Source: Bacteroidota bacterium
GTDB taxonomy: Bacteria; Bacteroidota; Bacteroidia; JABDFU01
Reading direction: 5' to 3'
Assembly: GCA_013286655.1 (NCBI GenBank)
Contig: JABDFG010000006.1
Coordinates: 1 to 64,000, forward strand
Length of the DNA: 64,000 nt
In this document: in pieces, positions 9,639-21,196 of the stretch
How positions within the stretch are numbered: position 1 is the first letter of the stretch
Layout of the letters: every line of letters starts with the position of its first letter
Notes under the pieces: generated by a model
What the model saw: only the letters and a program-made list of their open reading frames with translations
What the model was told of the DNA's origin: nothing
The model's database searches: none
Translations under genes and position numbers: made by a program

Positions 9639-11759
9639 TTACTGTATAATCAATTTTTTAGTGGTGGAAGAGTTGTCGGTTGCAAACTTAACCATATAAA
9701 TGCCTGTAGGTAAACCATTTCCATTTAGTTCAAGAGCATGTTTTCCTGCAACCGTTCTGCCAAGGTTTTCCGAATACACTTTTTCTCCCAGCAAATTAGT
9801 TACTTCAATACTTATATTTTCTTCTTTCGCAATATCATAGACTAAGTTAGTACTGCCCTTGGCAGGATTAGGATACATCTCAAAATAAACACCGTCGGAA
9901 ACTTCCTGAACACCCAGCACATAATTCAATTTTGCGCTCGCACTTTGGTACACATATTTAGCCGGAACCCCTAAAGTAGGTTCCCCGTTTTTATCCTGAA
10001 GAAACACCGTAAAGCGTGCTGTTTGAGTGGAGTCGTAACGTGTCGTATCACTTAATTTGAGGCTTGCGCCAAGAGGATCGATGCCCCATGGATGATTCAC
10101 TTTCCAGCTAACGTTAATTGATTGGGTAGAGTTGGTAGAAAAAGCGGCAAGCTTTGTTCCATTTGCCGTTGGCATCATATCTTCTACCACATCCGGAAAA
10201 TGAAGCAATCCAGGATACAGGTTATCAGGGATACCCAGGCCTAGTGAATAAGGGCCGATCGGGGAATCAAAATAGATCTGAGGGTCTTCCTGACTCTGGT
10301 CGAGACCATAAGAGATGGTATCAACAGAAAGAGCAACCTGTGCAGTAATACCGGCAGGAAAATTTCCATATGCAGTAATGTTTGCCGAAAGAGCAAAGGT
10401 CTTCGTAGCAGCAGTATAGGTTGCTGAAGTAATGGAAATGCCAAATGCAGATCCTGCGTTGGCTGCTTCTTGTATAGAGGAAGAGGAAAGAGATCCATAA
10501 GCAGGGAATATGTAGCTTCCGTCTATCTGAGCCTGAGGAACGCCACCCGTCTTAGGTGGATTATAGTATGTCCATCGTCCCTGCACAAAAGGCAACCAGG
10601 TTACGGAATCCATAAAATCCCTGCCGGGGAAATTCACATGGTATCTGATCGCATTACATTTCGCAAGGTTATTGGCAGAAACCGAATCTATATTCGGAGT
10701 AGCAAACATGCAGGGATTACAGGAAGCATTCATAAATTCTTCTAACAGCACCATTTTAGGCTGAACAGCGCTTATCGCCATAAAATTGGCTTGCAGCGTA
10801 TCATTTTTATTATTCTGATCAGCATTTGCCCCATTGAGGTTGTCCGCCCATAATTTTACAGTATAAGTGCCTACAGCAGTAGGTGTAAACGATAGATTAT
10901 CAGTAAAATTATAGGAAGTAAGCCCATTGAAACCCGTTATTCCATTAATAGTGTATGATTGGGCCGCTCCTCCGTTAACGCTATAATTCATATGAAGGGA
11001 AGTAATACCAACTCCCCCAAAATTCTCAAGTGCACCGGTAAATTTATAAGAGTTACCTACTTGCATGAGGTAAGGTAAGTTTTGGGAAGTAAGGCTTAAA
11101 TCATAATCAAGTGGTGCAAATACATCGACATTGTCGATGGCGATTCCTGCTCCTGGATATCCAATAGAATTAGGGACTCCGTCAAAATAAGCAAACCCAA
11201 GCATTACATTAGCTTGGTTAGCCGCATAAGCCGAAATGTCGTACACCAGGGAATCCTGCCAGGTGAAATTATTCGCCGGCAGTGCTTTTCCGGTAACAGT
11301 TGCCCAGGTTTTTCCTCCATTCGTCGAAATAACAAGGGTGGTGGTGTCATAACCGTTAAAAACGTAATTCATTAAATCAAAAGAAACAAAAACATGGGAA
11401 TGCCCCAGGCAACTAAAGGAGGGGGTATACAACGTGTCATAGTTTGTAGCCACCGTGAGATTGTTATCGAAATCGTCAACCAGGCCAAAATAAGTATGAG
11501 TAGGGACGTTTTGTTCAAAAGTGCCTGCAATATTAAATGTAGTCGAATTCCCAAACTGCCAGCCCAGATTAGTAGGATCTGCGGCGGTCTGCTGCTGTGT
11601 CCAGCCCGCAGGAATAGCGGTTTTAGAGGCTTCGAAATTTTGAAACAGGATCGTTGTTTGCGCATTCAGGGCAGCAAACGTAAATAAAGCCGCTGCCAAT
11701 AATAACCTGGAGTGGAGTAGTAATTTTTTTCTCATTTTCATTTTTTTTAGACCTTGCAA
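9639..11759 (-). CDS. T9SS-secreted protein with Omp28-like domain
   Basis: MVLLEEFMNASCNPCMFATPNI motif; C-terminal FEMYPNPAKGSTNLVYDI..TKKLIIQ. Confidence 0.8.
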   Translation of the reverse strand: MQGLKKMKMRKKLLLHSRLLLAAALFTFAALNAQTTILFQNFEASKTAIPAGWTQQQTAADPTNLGWQFGNSTTFNIAGTFEQNVPTHTYFGLVDDFDNNLTVATNYDTLYTPSFSCLGHSHVFVSFDLMNYVFNGYDTTTLVISTNGGKTWATVTGKALPANNFTWQDSLVYDISAYAANQANVMLGFAYFDGVPNSIGYPGAGIAIDNVDVFAPLDYDLSLTSQNLPYLMQVGNSYKFTGALENFGGVGITSLHMNYSVNGGAAQSYTINGITGFNGLTSYNFTDNLSFTPTAVGTYTVKLWADNLNGANADQNNKNDTLQANFMAISAVQPKMVLLEEFMNASCNPCMFATPNIDSVSANNLAKCNAIRYHVNFPGRDFMDSVTWLPFVQGRWTYYNPPKTGGVPQAQIDGSYIFPAYGSLSSSSIQEAANAGSAFGISITSATYTAATKTFALSANITAYGNFPAGITAQVALSVDTISYGLDQSQEDPQIYFDSPIGPYSLGLGIPDNLYPGLLHFPDVVEDMMPTANGTKLAAFSTNSTQSINVSWKVNHPWGIDPLGASLKLSDTTRYDSTQTARFTVFLQDKNGEPTLGVPAKYVYQSASAKLNYVLGVQEVSDGVYFEMYPNPAKGSTNLVYDIAKEENISIEVTNLLGEKVYSENLGRTVAGKHALELNGNGLPTGIYMVKFATDNSSTTKKLIIQ

Positions 11760-12017
11760 AGGTACTATATAAACTTACAAACACATCCTACTATTTAGGG
11801 ATATTCAAGATTCATTAAGTTTATTTATTAAACGGCAATGCTGACCCTTTCAATAGCGACATTGTTGAGTAAACGGTAAAGATGCCATATCACAAATACA
11901 AGCAGCCCTGCGCATTATTTGTCGAATTAGGCTTCTTTCAGTAAATTCAGCCTAAAAAATCCCGGCATTTGAAATCTTTTTAATCGTGCTTAAAGCTTAA
12001 TTCATAAAAAATAATCT

Positions 12018-12677
12018 ATGTTACAAGTTAAAACCTTAAGTTATTTATCGGCCCTCAAAAAGAACAACAACCGGGATTGGTTTGAAAAAAATCGTCCTTC
12101 GTATGAAACAGCTAAAGCAGACGTGCAAAAATTCATTCAGGAACTAATCCCCGAACTATCCAAATTCGATAAAGCATTGGTAGGTCTGGAAGGGAAGAAA
12201 TGCATGTTCCGTATCAACCGGGACGTGCGCTTTTCAAAAGACAAAACCCCTTACAAAACTAACTTTGGAGCCAGTATCAAACCCGGCGGAAAAAAATCCC
12301 CGCTTCCAGGCTATTACCTTCACCTAGATCCAACCTCTGCATTTTTAGCCGGAGGGATTTGGATGCCCGAGCCCGACAAACTGAACGCCATTCGCCAGGA
12401 AATAGATTATAATTTTAAGGACTTTCAGAAAATCGTAAACGACAAGAATTTTAAAAAGCATTTTGGAACCCTTAGTCAGGATGAAAAGCTTGTCAATGTA
12501 CCCAAAGGTTATCTCAAAGACAATCCCGCGGCTGAATTTTTAAAACTAAAAAGTTTTGTTGCTTATAAAAATATCAGCGCAAAAGAGACGACTTCAAAAA
12601 TTTTCATTAAGCAATGTGTGGAAACATTCAAAGCAATGCATGCTTTGAATTTATTTCTGAGAAAGGCAATGGATTAA
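12018..12677 (+). CDS. DUF2461 (TIGR02453-like) protein
   Basis: LSALKKNNNRDWFEKNRPSYETAK..FRINRDVRFSKDKTPYKTNFGA. Confidence 0.9.
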   Translation: MLQVKTLSYLSALKKNNNRDWFEKNRPSYETAKADVQKFIQELIPELSKFDKALVGLEGKKCMFRINRDVRFSKDKTPYKTNFGASIKPGGKKSPLPGYYLHLDPTSAFLAGGIWMPEPDKLNAIRQEIDYNFKDFQKIVNDKNFKKHFGTLSQDEKLVNVPKGYLKDNPAAEFLKLKSFVAYKNISAKETTSKIFIKQCVETFKAMHALNLFLRKAMD

Positions 12678-12681
12678 GTGT

Positions 12682-12731
12682 TTAATTAGCTAATTCACGA
12701 ATTGGCTAATTAACAAATTGGCTAATTAGTT
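12682..12731. repeat. AATTGGCTAATT-type repeat between convergent genes
   Basis: TTAATTAGCTAATTcacgAATTGGCTAATTaacaAATTGGCTAATTAG read directly; palindromic units. Confidence 0.8.
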
Positions 12732-13451
12732 CCTTAATACAAAATTCTGGCCGAGGTATACCTTCCGCACCTGCTCGTTATTAGCGAGCTCCTCCGCAGT
12801 TCCGGCCATAAGTATAGAACCTTCAAAGAGAAGGTAAGCCCTGTCAGTAATACTCAATGTTTCATGAACATTATGATCCGTAATTAAAATGCCGATATTT
12901 TTTGCCTTCAATTTATGGACAACAATTTGAATATCCTCCACTGCAATAGGGTCGACACCCGCAAAAGGCTCATCCAGCAAAATAAACTTAGGATCAACAG
13001 CCAGGCAGCGGGCAATCTCGGTTCTTCTGCGCTCGCCGCCCGAAAGCCGGTCCCCGGTATTTTTCCGGATATGTTGGAGCCCAAACTCATCCAGCAAAGA
13101 CTCAAGTTTTTCCGCTTGCTGCACCTTCGAGAGCTTGGTAAATTCCAGGATCGCCTTAATATTATCCTCTACACTCAATTTTCTGAATACAGAAGCCTCC
13201 TGGGGTAAATATCCTATTCCCATTTGCGCACGCTTATACATGGGAAGATCAGTAATGTCAGTAGTATCCAGAAAAATCTTGCCCGCGTTTGGTTTAATCA
13301 TTCCCACGATCATATAGAAAGAAGTAGTCTTTCCGGCCCCGTTAGGCCCCAGTAACCCCACAATCTCTCCCTGATTTACCTGTACCGATACATCCTTGGC
13401 AACAGTCCGGTTCTTGTATTTTTTGAGCAGATTATCAGTCCTTAAAAGCAT
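12726..13451 (-). CDS. lptB: LPS export ABC transporter ATP-binding protein
   Basis: Walker [35 protein letters not shown] typical of LptB. Confidence 0.92.
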   Translation of the reverse strand: MLLRTDNLLKKYKNRTVAKDVSVQVNQGEIVGLLGPNGAGKTTSFYMIVGMIKPNAGKIFLDTTDITDLPMYKRAQMGIGYLPQEASVFRKLSVEDNIKAILEFTKLSKVQQAEKLESLLDEFGLQHIRKNTGDRLSGGERRRTEIARCLAVDPKFILLDEPFAGVDPIAVEDIQIVVHKLKAKNIGILITDHNVHETLSITDRAYLLFEGSILMAGTAEELANNEQVRKVYLGQNFVLRN

Positions 13452-13470
13452 TTATCTCATCATTAGTGGT

Positions 13471-13497
13471 TAATCCCTAATCCCTAATCCTCCCTAA
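13471..13497. repeat. CCCTAAT heptamer repeat
   Basis: TAATCCCTAATCCCTAATCCTCCCTAA. Confidence 0.75.
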
Positions 13498-13566
13498 AGA
13501 TACTTCAATATTATATTAAATTTTATAGACTCCATTACTTTTTACCATAACTTAGTCGCGTTAAAC

Positions 13567-13652
13567 TTTAGGGGTGCCCCGGGATAAGTGGGAGCTGAGA
13601 ACAGACCCTGAGAACCTGAACAGGATAATACCTGCGAGAGGGAAAAGTAGAA
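13567..13652 (+). promoter_or_regulatory. TPP riboswitch (THI element)
   Basis: GGGGTGCC...CTGAGAACAGACCCTGAGAACCTGAACAGGATAATACCTGCGAGAGGGAA matches the conserved thi-box; directly upstream of thiS-thiC. Confidence 0.95.
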
Positions 13653-13715
13653 GACCGCGTTGTGCGTATTTTCATTTCCCCTGAAGTTTATAAGAATAAT
13701 TAAAACAACAGCTAA

Positions 13716-13919
13716 ATGAAATTGATTGTAAACGATAAGCCCGAAATACTTCTAATCGGAAACCGTTTGCTTGATCTCTTGCACAAAACAAACCTGACCA
13801 AACAGAAAGGACTCGCTGTCGCAGTAAACAACAACATCGTTCCCAAAGCAGAATGGGAAAATCACGAATTAAAAGAAAACGATAAAATAACCATCATCCG
13901 TGCTACACAAGGCGGATAA
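13716..13919 (+). CDS. thiS: Sulfur carrier protein ThiS
   Basis: 67 aa with C-terminal GG; between TPP riboswitch and thiC. Confidence 0.92.
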   Translation: MKLIVNDKPEILLIGNRLLDLLHKTNLTKQKGLAVAVNNNIVPKAEWENHELKENDKITIIRATQGG

Positions 13920-15746
<1,827 letters not shown>

Positions 15747-15767
15747 AGCATACAAGAAAACTCCCTA

Positions 15768-16541
15768 ATGCAGGAAATCACACTCGAGATGCCGATTGTT
15801 TTAACCATAGCCGGGTTCGACCCCAGCGCATGTGCGGGCGTTCTTGCGGATATCAAAACACTGGAAGCACACAACGTATACGGTATGGCTGTTTGTACAG
15901 CCAATACCATTCAAAACGTTCAGGAATTTGAAACCCCAAATTGGCAAAAATCAGAAGAAATCATAACCCAACTGAATATTTTGTTTAAACAGATCCGATT
16001 TGACTTCGTTAAAATTGGCCTGATCGAAAATTTCAGTCTGTTAACAATTATCCTGGGCAAATTGATCGCTCATAACAAGGACATTAAAATTATCTGGGAT
16101 CCCATTTGCAAAGCAAGCGCGGCTTTTGAATTTCATAACCGGATCGATAAAAAACAGTTGGAAGAGGTTTGTTCAAAAATATACCTGCTTACTCCGAACA
16201 TGGAAGAAATAGCCGTGTTGGTTCCCGATCGGGAGCCCGAAATCGTAGGCAACTATTTGTCACGCTTTTGTAACGTATTAATAAAAGGAGGACATAGCAA
16301 GGACGGTACGGCCACCGATACACTCTATCAGGAAGGAAAAATGCCGCATCAATTTAAAGTAAACAAGCGCAGCAACTTTTCGAAACGCGGAACGGGATGT
16401 GTACTCTCTTCGGCTATTCTTGCAAATTTGGCCAATGGTTTGGAATTAATTCAAGCATGTGAAAAAGCAAAAACATACACTCAGAATTACATCACCAGCA
16501 ACAGTTCAGAGATCGGCTTTCATGAATATGCAAATAGATAA
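15768..16541 (+). CDS. thiD: Hydroxymethylpyrimidine/phosphomethylpyrimidine kinase-like
   Basis: TIAGFDPSACAGVLADIKTLEAHNVYGMAVCTANTIQN; KRGTGCVLSSAI; thi operon context. Confidence 0.88.
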   Translation: MQEITLEMPIVLTIAGFDPSACAGVLADIKTLEAHNVYGMAVCTANTIQNVQEFETPNWQKSEEIITQLNILFKQIRFDFVKIGLIENFSLLTIILGKLIAHNKDIKIIWDPICKASAAFEFHNRIDKKQLEEVCSKIYLLTPNMEEIAVLVPDREPEIVGNYLSRFCNVLIKGGHSKDGTATDTLYQEGKMPHQFKVNKRSNFSKRGTGCVLSSAILANLANGLELIQACEKAKTYTQNYITSNSSEIGFHEYANR

Positions 16542-17151
16542 ATTACACTATATCACGACGAATTTTTCGGATGCCGAACAAGCTTGTAGGGGAGGAGCTG
16601 GATGGATTCAGCTCCGGATCAAAAACAAAGCTTACGAAGAATGGAAAGCAATTGCCCGGGAGACAAAAAAGGTATGTGAGCAGTATGGAACAAAACTAAT
16701 TATTAATGATAGCGTTCAATTGGCAAAAGAAATCGGAGCAGCAGGCGTTCACCTTGGAAAGGAAGACATGTCGCCCGCAGAAGCAAGGATTATTTTGGGA
16801 GATCAGTTCATAATTGGTGGAACAGCGAATACCTGGGAAGATATAAAAAGACTGACAACATTAAGAATAGATTACATAGGTTTAGGACCTTTCCGGTATA
16901 CACAGACGAAAACAAATTTAAGTCCTCTGCTGGGAATCAAAGGCTACGATGCTTTAATGAAAAATTGCCGGGTTGAAAGTGTGACAACGCCCATGATTGC
17001 AATAGGTGGAATACAGAAAGAAGATATCCATTCTGTTTTAGCCACAGGAGTATTTGGAATAGCCGTATCCTCCGCGATCACTAATTCAGGTAACATTAAA
17101 AAAGAAACCTTCCGGTTTAAGGAAGCGATTGAAAATTATAAAAGAGAATAA
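16522..17151 (+). CDS. thiE: Thiamine phosphate synthase (start trimmed from ORF start 16459)
   Basis: GAGWIQLRIKNK..LIINDSVQLAKEIGAAGVHLGKEDMSPAEAR..IGLGPFRYTQTK; GGI. Confidence 0.9.
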   Translation: MNMQIDKLHYITTNFSDAEQACRGGAGWIQLRIKNKAYEEWKAIARETKKVCEQYGTKLIINDSVQLAKEIGAAGVHLGKEDMSPAEARIILGDQFIIGGTANTWEDIKRLTTLRIDYIGLGPFRYTQTKTNLSPLLGIKGYDALMKNCRVESVTTPMIAIGGIQKEDIHSVLATGVFGIAVSSAITNSGNIKKETFRFKEAIENYKRE

Positions 17152-17160
17152 TTACAACAC

Positions 17161-17937
17161 ATGGACAAGGATTTGTTAACGATAGCAGGTAAAACATTTA
17201 GTTCCCGTTTATTCACCGGAACAGGTAAATTCGGTTCTTCTGAATTAATGGAACAAGCTTTGTTGGCTTCAGGCTCTGAACTGGTAACTGTTGCGCTGAA
17301 GCGTGTTGATATGAAAAATAAAGAAGATGATATTTTAAAACACCTTTCAGACAATCGGTTTAACTTACTGCCCAATACTTCCGGTGTGAGAAATGCCAAA
17401 GAAGCCATTTTTGCTGCCCAGATAGCGCGGGAAGCTTTACAAACGAATTGGCTTAAACTGGAGATTCACCCCGATCCCCGGTACCTTTTACCCGACCCCA
17501 TTGAAACACTCAAAGCAGCTGAAGAATTAGTAAAACTTGGTTTTGTCGTATTGCCCTATATACATGCCGATCCCGTACTCTGCAAACGTTTGGAAGAAGC
17601 AGGTGTGGCCGCTGTAATGCCCTTGGGTTCGGTAATTGGAAGCAACAAGGGATTGAAAACGAAAGATTTTTTGGAAATTATCATTGAACAAAGCACTGTT
17701 CCTGTGATTATAGATGCGGGTATAGGTGCGCCCTCTCATGCAGCTCAGGCGATGGAAATGGGTGCCGATGCGGTTCTGGTAAATACGGCAATAGCAACTT
17801 CGGAAGATCCGGTTCAAATGGCAAAAGCGTTCAAACTATCCATCGAGGCCGGCCGCATGGCCTACAGAGCTAAACTGGCGGTTCCCAAAGATTTTGCAGA
17901 AGCAAGTAGTCCCTTCACCCGATTTTTAGAAGATTGA
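17161..17937 (+). CDS. thiG: Thiazole synthase
   Basis: [63 protein letters not shown]. Confidence 0.97.
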   Translation: MDKDLLTIAGKTFSSRLFTGTGKFGSSELMEQALLASGSELVTVALKRVDMKNKEDDILKHLSDNRFNLLPNTSGVRNAKEAIFAAQIAREALQTNWLKLEIHPDPRYLLPDPIETLKAAEELVKLGFVVLPYIHADPVLCKRLEEAGVAAVMPLGSVIGSNKGLKTKDFLEIIIEQSTVPVIIDAGIGAPSHAAQAMEMGADAVLVNTAIATSEDPVQMAKAFKLSIEAGRMAYRAKLAVPKDFAEASSPFTRFLED

Positions 17938-17938
17938 T

Positions 17939-19054
17939 ATGTTTCAGGATGTTTTCGATAACTATCATTGGGAAACTGTTAAGAACAGTATCTATTCTAT
18001 AACAGAATCGGATGTCTTACAGGCCTTACAAAAAGACAAACGAGATTTAGAAGATTTTAAGGCACTTATCTCTCCGGCAGCAATTCCTCACCTGGAGAAA
18101 ATGGCGGAACTCAGCCATCATCTTACTCAAAAACGATTTGGAAAAACACTGCAAATGTATATTCCCTTTTACCTTTCCAACGAGTGCCAGAATATATGTA
18201 CCTATTGTGGATTTAGTTTTGACAATAAAATCAAGCGCAAAACACTTACGGAGGAAGAAATACTAAAAGAAGCTCAGGCAATAAAATCCTTAGGGTACGA
18301 TCATGTACTATTAGTGACTGGTGAAGCAGCTCAGACAGTAGGAGTCAATTACCTGAAAAAAGCAATACAGCTTATCCAGCCTTATTTTTCACACCTGGCG
18401 ATCGAAGTCCAGCCCCTGGAACAAGACGATTACCGGGAGCTTCAAAGTTTTGGATTGAATACCGTATTGGTTTACCAGGAAACGTATCATGTGAAAAATT
18501 ATAAAACACATCATACCAAAGGGAAAAAATCCAATTTTTACTATCGGTTGGGGACTCCGGATAGAATTGGAAAATCAGGTATTCATAAAATCGGGATAGG
18601 CGTATTGTTAGGCTTAGAAGATTGGAGGACCGATAGTTTTTTTACGGCCCTTCACCTGGACTATCTTCAGAAAGTATATTGGCAAACGAAGTACACTGTT
18701 TCATTTCCGCGCCTGCGCCCGGCAGAAGGATTCGCTGTTCCGGGGAATGAGCTGAGCGACAAAGAGCTCGTTCAGTTGATCTGTGCTTACCGGATTCTGA
18801 ATGAAGAAATAGAGTTATCCATTTCCACCCGTGAAAGCGAAAAATTTCGTGACAACATCATTAAGCTGGGAATCACTTCCATCAGTGCCGGTTCAAAAAC
18901 AAACCCGGGGGGCTATGCGGTGGAAACAGAATCACTTAAACAGTTTGAAATTTCCGACGAACGCTCCCCGGAAGAAATCAGCAGCATGATCAAAAGGCAG
19001 GGTTACGAACCTGTATGGAAAGATTGGGATAGAGTTTTGATGAACAGGGAATAG
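17939..19054 (+). CDS. thiH: 2-iminoacetate synthase (radical SAM)
   Basis: CQNICTYCGFSF CxxxCxxC motif; operon position. Confidence 0.95.
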   Translation: MFQDVFDNYHWETVKNSIYSITESDVLQALQKDKRDLEDFKALISPAAIPHLEKMAELSHHLTQKRFGKTLQMYIPFYLSNECQNICTYCGFSFDNKIKRKTLTEEEILKEAQAIKSLGYDHVLLVTGEAAQTVGVNYLKKAIQLIQPYFSHLAIEVQPLEQDDYRELQSFGLNTVLVYQETYHVKNYKTHHTKGKKSNFYYRLGTPDRIGKSGIHKIGIGVLLGLEDWRTDSFFTALHLDYLQKVYWQTKYTVSFPRLRPAEGFAVPGNELSDKELVQLICAYRILNEEIELSISTRESEKFRDNIIKLGITSISAGSKTNPGGYAVETESLKQFEISDERSPEEISSMIKRQGYEPVWKDWDRVLMNRE

Positions 19055-19068
19055 GGAAGCGAATAGCC

Positions 19069-19134
19069 AAATACTAAGCGAAGCGAAGTATTCATGAACT
19101 CCGATAAAACTAAACAGACGAGGTGAGTAATAGC
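19069..19134 (+). repeat. 66-bp intergenic repeat, copy 1
   Basis: AAATACTAAGCGAAGCGAAGTATTCATGAACTCCGATAAAACTAAACAGACGAGGTGAGTAATAGC; identical to 39222..39287. Confidence 0.95.
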
Positions 19135-19177
19135 AAGTAGCCAATAGAAATAGGAATAAGAAATAGGGAGGAAGACA

Positions 19178-20275
19178 ATGACAGAAAAAGAGTTAAACAG
19201 ATACAACCGGCAGATCATTCTTTCGGAAATCGGACTCTCCGGCCAGCAAAAGCTGAAAGATGCCAAAGTACTTGTTATTGGCGCAGGAGGTTTAGGCTGT
19301 CCGCTGCTGTTTTATTTGGCAGCAGCAGGGGTGGGGCATATTGGAATGATAGACGGAGATCAAGTAGAAGAAAGCAATTTGCAAAGACAAATTTTGTATT
19401 CCTCGGCGGACATTGGAAAATACAAAGCAGAGATTGCCAAAGAAAAACTGGAAAGTCAAAATCCATTTATTAACCTCACTGCACATACTGCAGAACTCAC
19501 ACCTCAAAATGCGTTGTCGGTTTTATCGGATTACGATATCATTGTGGATGGTTCCGATAATTTTCCCACCCGTTATTTGGTGGGCGATGCATGTGCAATG
19601 TTAAATAAGCCACTCGTATTCGGATCAATTTATAAATTCCAGGGACAGGTTTCCGTTTTTAATTACAAAGAGGGTCCAACGTATCGATGTTTATATCCGG
19701 AAGCCCCTCCAGCGGAAGAATCCCCCAATTGTTCCGAAATAGGCGTGATAGCCACACTGCCCGGGATAATAGGAACACTGCAGGCGAACGAAGTAATAAA
19801 AATACTCACGGGAGTAGGAGAACCTCTCAGTGGAAAACTACTGACACTGGATGCACTCAGCATGAAATTCGAAACATTTCGATTTTCGCTGGTTGAAGAA
19901 AATAAAAGCAGAACACTATTGACAGACTACTCACAATCCTGCAACTCAACTACCAAGGAAATATTCGTCACAAAGGAAATATCCTCAGAAACCCTGAAAC
20001 TAAAAATAGCTTCGGAAGAAAAATTTCAATTAATAGATGTACGGGAATCCTCTGAACACGAAAGAGACAATATCGGAGGAGAGCTCATTCCGATCAATTC
20101 ATTGCTCCAAAACCTTGATAAAATAAAAAAAGAGATTCCTGTTATCTTTTATTGTCAGTCAGGAATCAGAAGCAAAAAAGCAGTGGAAATACTAGCTCAA
20201 AAAGGATATGAAAATGTATCTTCTTTAAAAAACGGGATACGTTCCTTTCAAAAAACAGTTTTCCCCGCCGTTTAA
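19178..20275 (+). CDS. thiF: ThiF/MoeB family adenylyltransferase with C-terminal rhodanese domain
   Basis: RYNRQIILSEIGLSGQQKLKDAKVLVIGAGGLGCP; C-terminal IPVIFYCQSGIRSKKA. Confidence 0.92.
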   Translation: MTEKELNRYNRQIILSEIGLSGQQKLKDAKVLVIGAGGLGCPLLFYLAAAGVGHIGMIDGDQVEESNLQRQILYSSADIGKYKAEIAKEKLESQNPFINLTAHTAELTPQNALSVLSDYDIIVDGSDNFPTRYLVGDACAMLNKPLVFGSIYKFQGQVSVFNYKEGPTYRCLYPEAPPAEESPNCSEIGVIATLPGIIGTLQANEVIKILTGVGEPLSGKLLTLDALSMKFETFRFSLVEENKSRTLLTDYSQSCNSTTKEIFVTKEISSETLKLKIASEEKFQLIDVRESSEHERDNIGGELIPINSLLQNLDKIKKEIPVIFYCQSGIRSKKAVEILAQKGYENVSSLKNGIRSFQKTVFPAV

Positions 20276-20481
20276 TCAATAAAGCCGACCGTCAGATAAT
20301 TGGAGGTATTTAGTTGGGAAGGATGTTGTTCTTTTGCTACTACACGAATATAAAATAATCTTGAGAAAATCATTTTCCTTTATAGTCATCTCTTTAACAG
20401 CAATAACAACGTTTATTTTTCTTATTTCGATCGGCATAGCGGCGATTTCGGAGAAAGAATTATTTACAAAAAAAATATAAA

Positions 20482-21117
20482 TTAATTGACTAAATCAGAA
20501 ATTTTCGAATGAATTTTAGGAAATTCATTCAGTGGATCCTTACTTTCCCATACCGCGCCCAACAGAGCTGCCCCTGAAAACCCGAGCTCTTTTGTTAAGG
20601 AAACATTCAAAGCATTAACTCCCCCCAGCGCAATAACCTTGGGTAATATCCGATGCTCCTGGTTCCAAAGCTGAAAACGTTCCAGTAACAACTTTCGATC
20701 AAAGGCACTGGAGTATCCGGGTTTACTGATACTGTCAAAAACAGGACCCAGGAAAACATACTCAAAGGGATAAACATTTTTTTCAAGTTCCTCCAATGAA
20801 TGAAAAGAAGCCGAAATTATTTTTTGTGACGGGAACTCAAGCTCAATAGCTTTAATGAGTATTTTTTTCTCCTCATTCAGATGAATTCCCTTCAGCCGGT
20901 ATTTTGAAGCCAGCTGAAAATGAGAATGAATAACTATCCGATGATAAAATCGGACAGGAATAGATTGGATGTAGTCATCCAGTTGTTTCTCATTCCAGTC
21001 CGGTTTACGCAAATGAAAACAATCAAGCCCACGATCAAAAAGTTGGGAAACCAGTTCGGTTTCATGATCAATTGAATATTCAGGAGATACTATGATTAGC
21101 CTAAACAATACACCCAT
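20482..21117 (-). CDS. Divergent thiamine phosphate synthase/TenI-like protein
   Basis: TIM-barrel TenI-like: GLDCFHLRKPDW..RIVIHSHFQLASKYRLKGIHLNEE..YVFLGPVFDSISKPGY..IALGGV. Confidence 0.8.
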   Translation of the reverse strand: MGVLFRLIIVSPEYSIDHETELVSQLFDRGLDCFHLRKPDWNEKQLDDYIQSIPVRFYHRIVIHSHFQLASKYRLKGIHLNEEKKILIKAIELEFPSQKIISASFHSLEELEKNVYPFEYVFLGPVFDSISKPGYSSAFDRKLLLERFQLWNQEHRILPKVIALGGVNALNVSLTKELGFSGAALLGAVWESKDPLNEFPKIHSKISDLVN

Positions 21118-21130
21118 TATTTATTTTTCC

Positions 21131-21196
21131 TGTTTCCCTATTGGCTATTGGCTACTCGCTATTGCCTATTCACTCAATCTCAATTCCCAATTCCTT
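21131..21196. repeat. Heptamer repeat CCCTATTGGCTATTGGCTACTCGCTATTGCC
   Basis: Direct reading; 7-nt period. Confidence 0.85.
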
